Shown here in pieces: positions 62,748-64,000 of a stretch of 64,000 bases of DNA (the first letter of the stretch is position 1; the number at the start of each line of letters is the position of its first letter). The stretch is from Rhinopithecus roxellana (Eukaryota; Chordata; Mammalia; Primates; Cercopithecidae): assembly GCF_007565055.1 (NCBI RefSeq), contig NC_044560.1:44969030-45033029 (forward strand), written 5' to 3'. The notes under the pieces are model-generated. The model was not told the origin of the DNA, did no database searches, and saw only the letters and a program-made list of their open reading frames with translations. The position numbers and the translations under genes are program-made.

Positions 62748-64000
62748 CCTTTTCTTTTTTCTATTATTATACTTTAAGTTCTAGGGTACATGTGCACAAC
62801 ATGCAAGTTTGTTATATATGCATACATGTGCCACGTTGGTGTGCTGCACCCATTAACTTGTCATTTACATTAGGTATATCTCCTAATGCTACCCCCACTC
62901 CTCCCCACAATAGGACCTGGTGTGTGATGTTCCCCTTCCTGTGTCCAAGTGATCTCATTGTTCAATTCCCACCTATGAGTGAGAACACTCGGTATTTGGT
63001 TTTCTGTTCTTGCGATAGTTTGCTGAGAATGATGGTTTCCAGCTGCATCCATGTCCCTACAAAGGACACAAACTCATCCTTTTTCATGGCTGCAGAGTAT
63101 TCCATGGTGTATATGTGCCACATTTTCTTAATCCAGTCTGTCACTGATGGATATTTGGGTTGATTCCAAGTCTTTGCTATTGTGAATAGTGCCACAATAA
63201 ACATACATGTGCATGTGTCTTTATAGCAGCATGACTTATAATCCTTTGGGTATATCCCCAGTAATGGGATGGCTGGGTCAAATGGTACTTCCAGTTCTAG
63301 ATCCTTGAGGAATCGCCACACTGTTTTCCACAATGGTTGAACTAGTTTACAGTCCCACCAACAGTGTAAAAGTGTTCCTATTTCTCCACATCCTCTCCAG
63401 CACCTGTTGTTTCCTGATTTTTTTAATGATTGCCATTCTAACCGGTGTGAGATGGTATCTCATTGTGGTTTTAATTTGCATTTCTCTGATGGCGAGTGAT
63501 GATGAGCATTTTTTTCATGTGTCTGTTGGCTGTATGAATGTCTTCTTTTGAGAAGTGTCTGTTCATATCCTTTGCCCACTTTTTGATGAGGTTGTTTTTT
63601 TCTTGTAAATTTGATTGAGTTCTTTATAGGTTCTGCATATTAGCCCTTTGTCAGATGAGTAGATTGCAAAAATTTTCTCCCATTCTGTAGGTTGCCTGTT
63701 CACTCTGATGGTAGTTTCTTTTGCTGTGCAGAAGCTCTTTAGTTTAATTAGATCCCATTTGTCAATTTTGGCTTTTGCTGCCGTTGCTTTTGGTGTTTTA
63801 GACATGAAGTCCTTGCCCATGCCTATGTCCTGAATGGTACTACCTAGATTTTCTTCTAGGGTTTTTATGGTATTAGGCCTAACATTTAAGTCTCTAATCC
63901 ATCTTGAATTAATTTTCATATAAGGAGTAAGGAAAGGATCCAGTTTCAGCTTTCTACTTATGGCTAGCCAATTTTCCCAGCATCATTTATTAAATAGGGA
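62748..64000 (-). mobile_element. Primate LINE-1 (L1PA/L1PB group), 3' end, runs off window
   Basis: A reverse-strand L1 begins with a degraded T-rich tail and 'attattatactttaagttct', the 3' terminus of primate L1. The 3' UTR occupies about 62755-62961, and the ORF2 3' coding region continues to the window edge. It extends beyond 64000, so its full length is unknown. It is the only relatively young L1 here. Divergence suggests a pre-human/monkey or early-monkey subfamily; the subfamily was not assigned. Confidence 0.93.
62962..64000 (-). pseudogene. L1 ORF2p C-terminal coding region, frame-disrupted
   Basis: The reverse strand encodes the C-terminal part of L1 ORF2p (the endonuclease/reverse-transcriptase protein). 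The last 123 codons to the natural stop are open (63333-62962), with landmark stretches 'DPAIPLLGIYPKDYKSC', 'TIAKTWNQPKYP' and 'WIKKMWHIYTMEYSAAMKKD'. The segment includes the cysteine-containing C-terminal region; the reverse transcriptase domain lies further upstream. An upstream part (63919-63563; '[19 protein letters not shown]') is open in a different frame, so at least one frameshift lies between about 63340 and 63560. This copy cannot make functional protein. Confidence 0.88.

Noticed and set aside
62684..63163. 159-codon forward frame near the right end
   Set aside because: It is the antisense of L1 ORF2 and the 3' UTR; the reverse strand carries the recognisable ORF2 C-terminus.

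Overview
This window is mammalian nuclear DNA from a primate, most likely an Old World monkey (macaque, baboon or a relative). Twelve Alu elements identify it as primate. Five are young AluY copies that share variants familiar from cercopithecid AluY lineages rather than human ones: 'ctcaagcctgtaat' in the left arm, 'gagatccggccactgc' in the right arm, and 'cttgagccacc' on the reverse strand. The genus assignment is recalled knowledge; the elements themselves are read directly from the sequence.

No protein-coding gene, coding exon, structural RNA gene or CpG island can be supported. Every open frame is short, and the longer ones are explained by Alu, L1 or a polypyrimidine tract. The window therefore reads as intergenic or deep intronic sequence made of transposon fossils separated by unassigned single-copy DNA. 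It contains no operon, CRISPR array, phage or bacterial-type system.

Layout. 1-7.5 kb: L2 split by an AluJ, an hAT MITE (MER1B), MIRs and a G-rich tract. 7.5-16.8 kb: AluY, a MaLR LTR, L2/MIR, an AT-rich old repeat end, AluJ, AluS and a 225-bp polypyrimidine tract. 16.8-28.9 kb: mostly single-copy DNA, an internally deleted Tigger1, an MLT2 LTR, two AluYs, an AluJ, an MLT1 LTR nested in a MIR, and a full-length MER1A. 28.9-51.2 kb: about 22.3 kb with no Alu, only ancient MIR/L2/CR1-like fragments, microsatellites and unassigned DNA. 51.2-59.2 kb: six Alus, one with a (GT)22 tract inside it, and an ancient L1 split by an AluS. 59.2-64 kb: Tigger MITEs (MER2; a MER8-like element nested in a MIR), and the 3' end of a fairly young L1 running off the window edge.

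Nothing here acts together as a pathway. The main interest is the insertion history (nested elements and clean target-site duplications), the Alu-free interval rich in old repeats, and several structure-prone or length-variable simple repeats. I found no previously undescribed system. Family names were assigned by eye from remembered consensus sequences, so subfamily names and the ends of old fragments are approximate.
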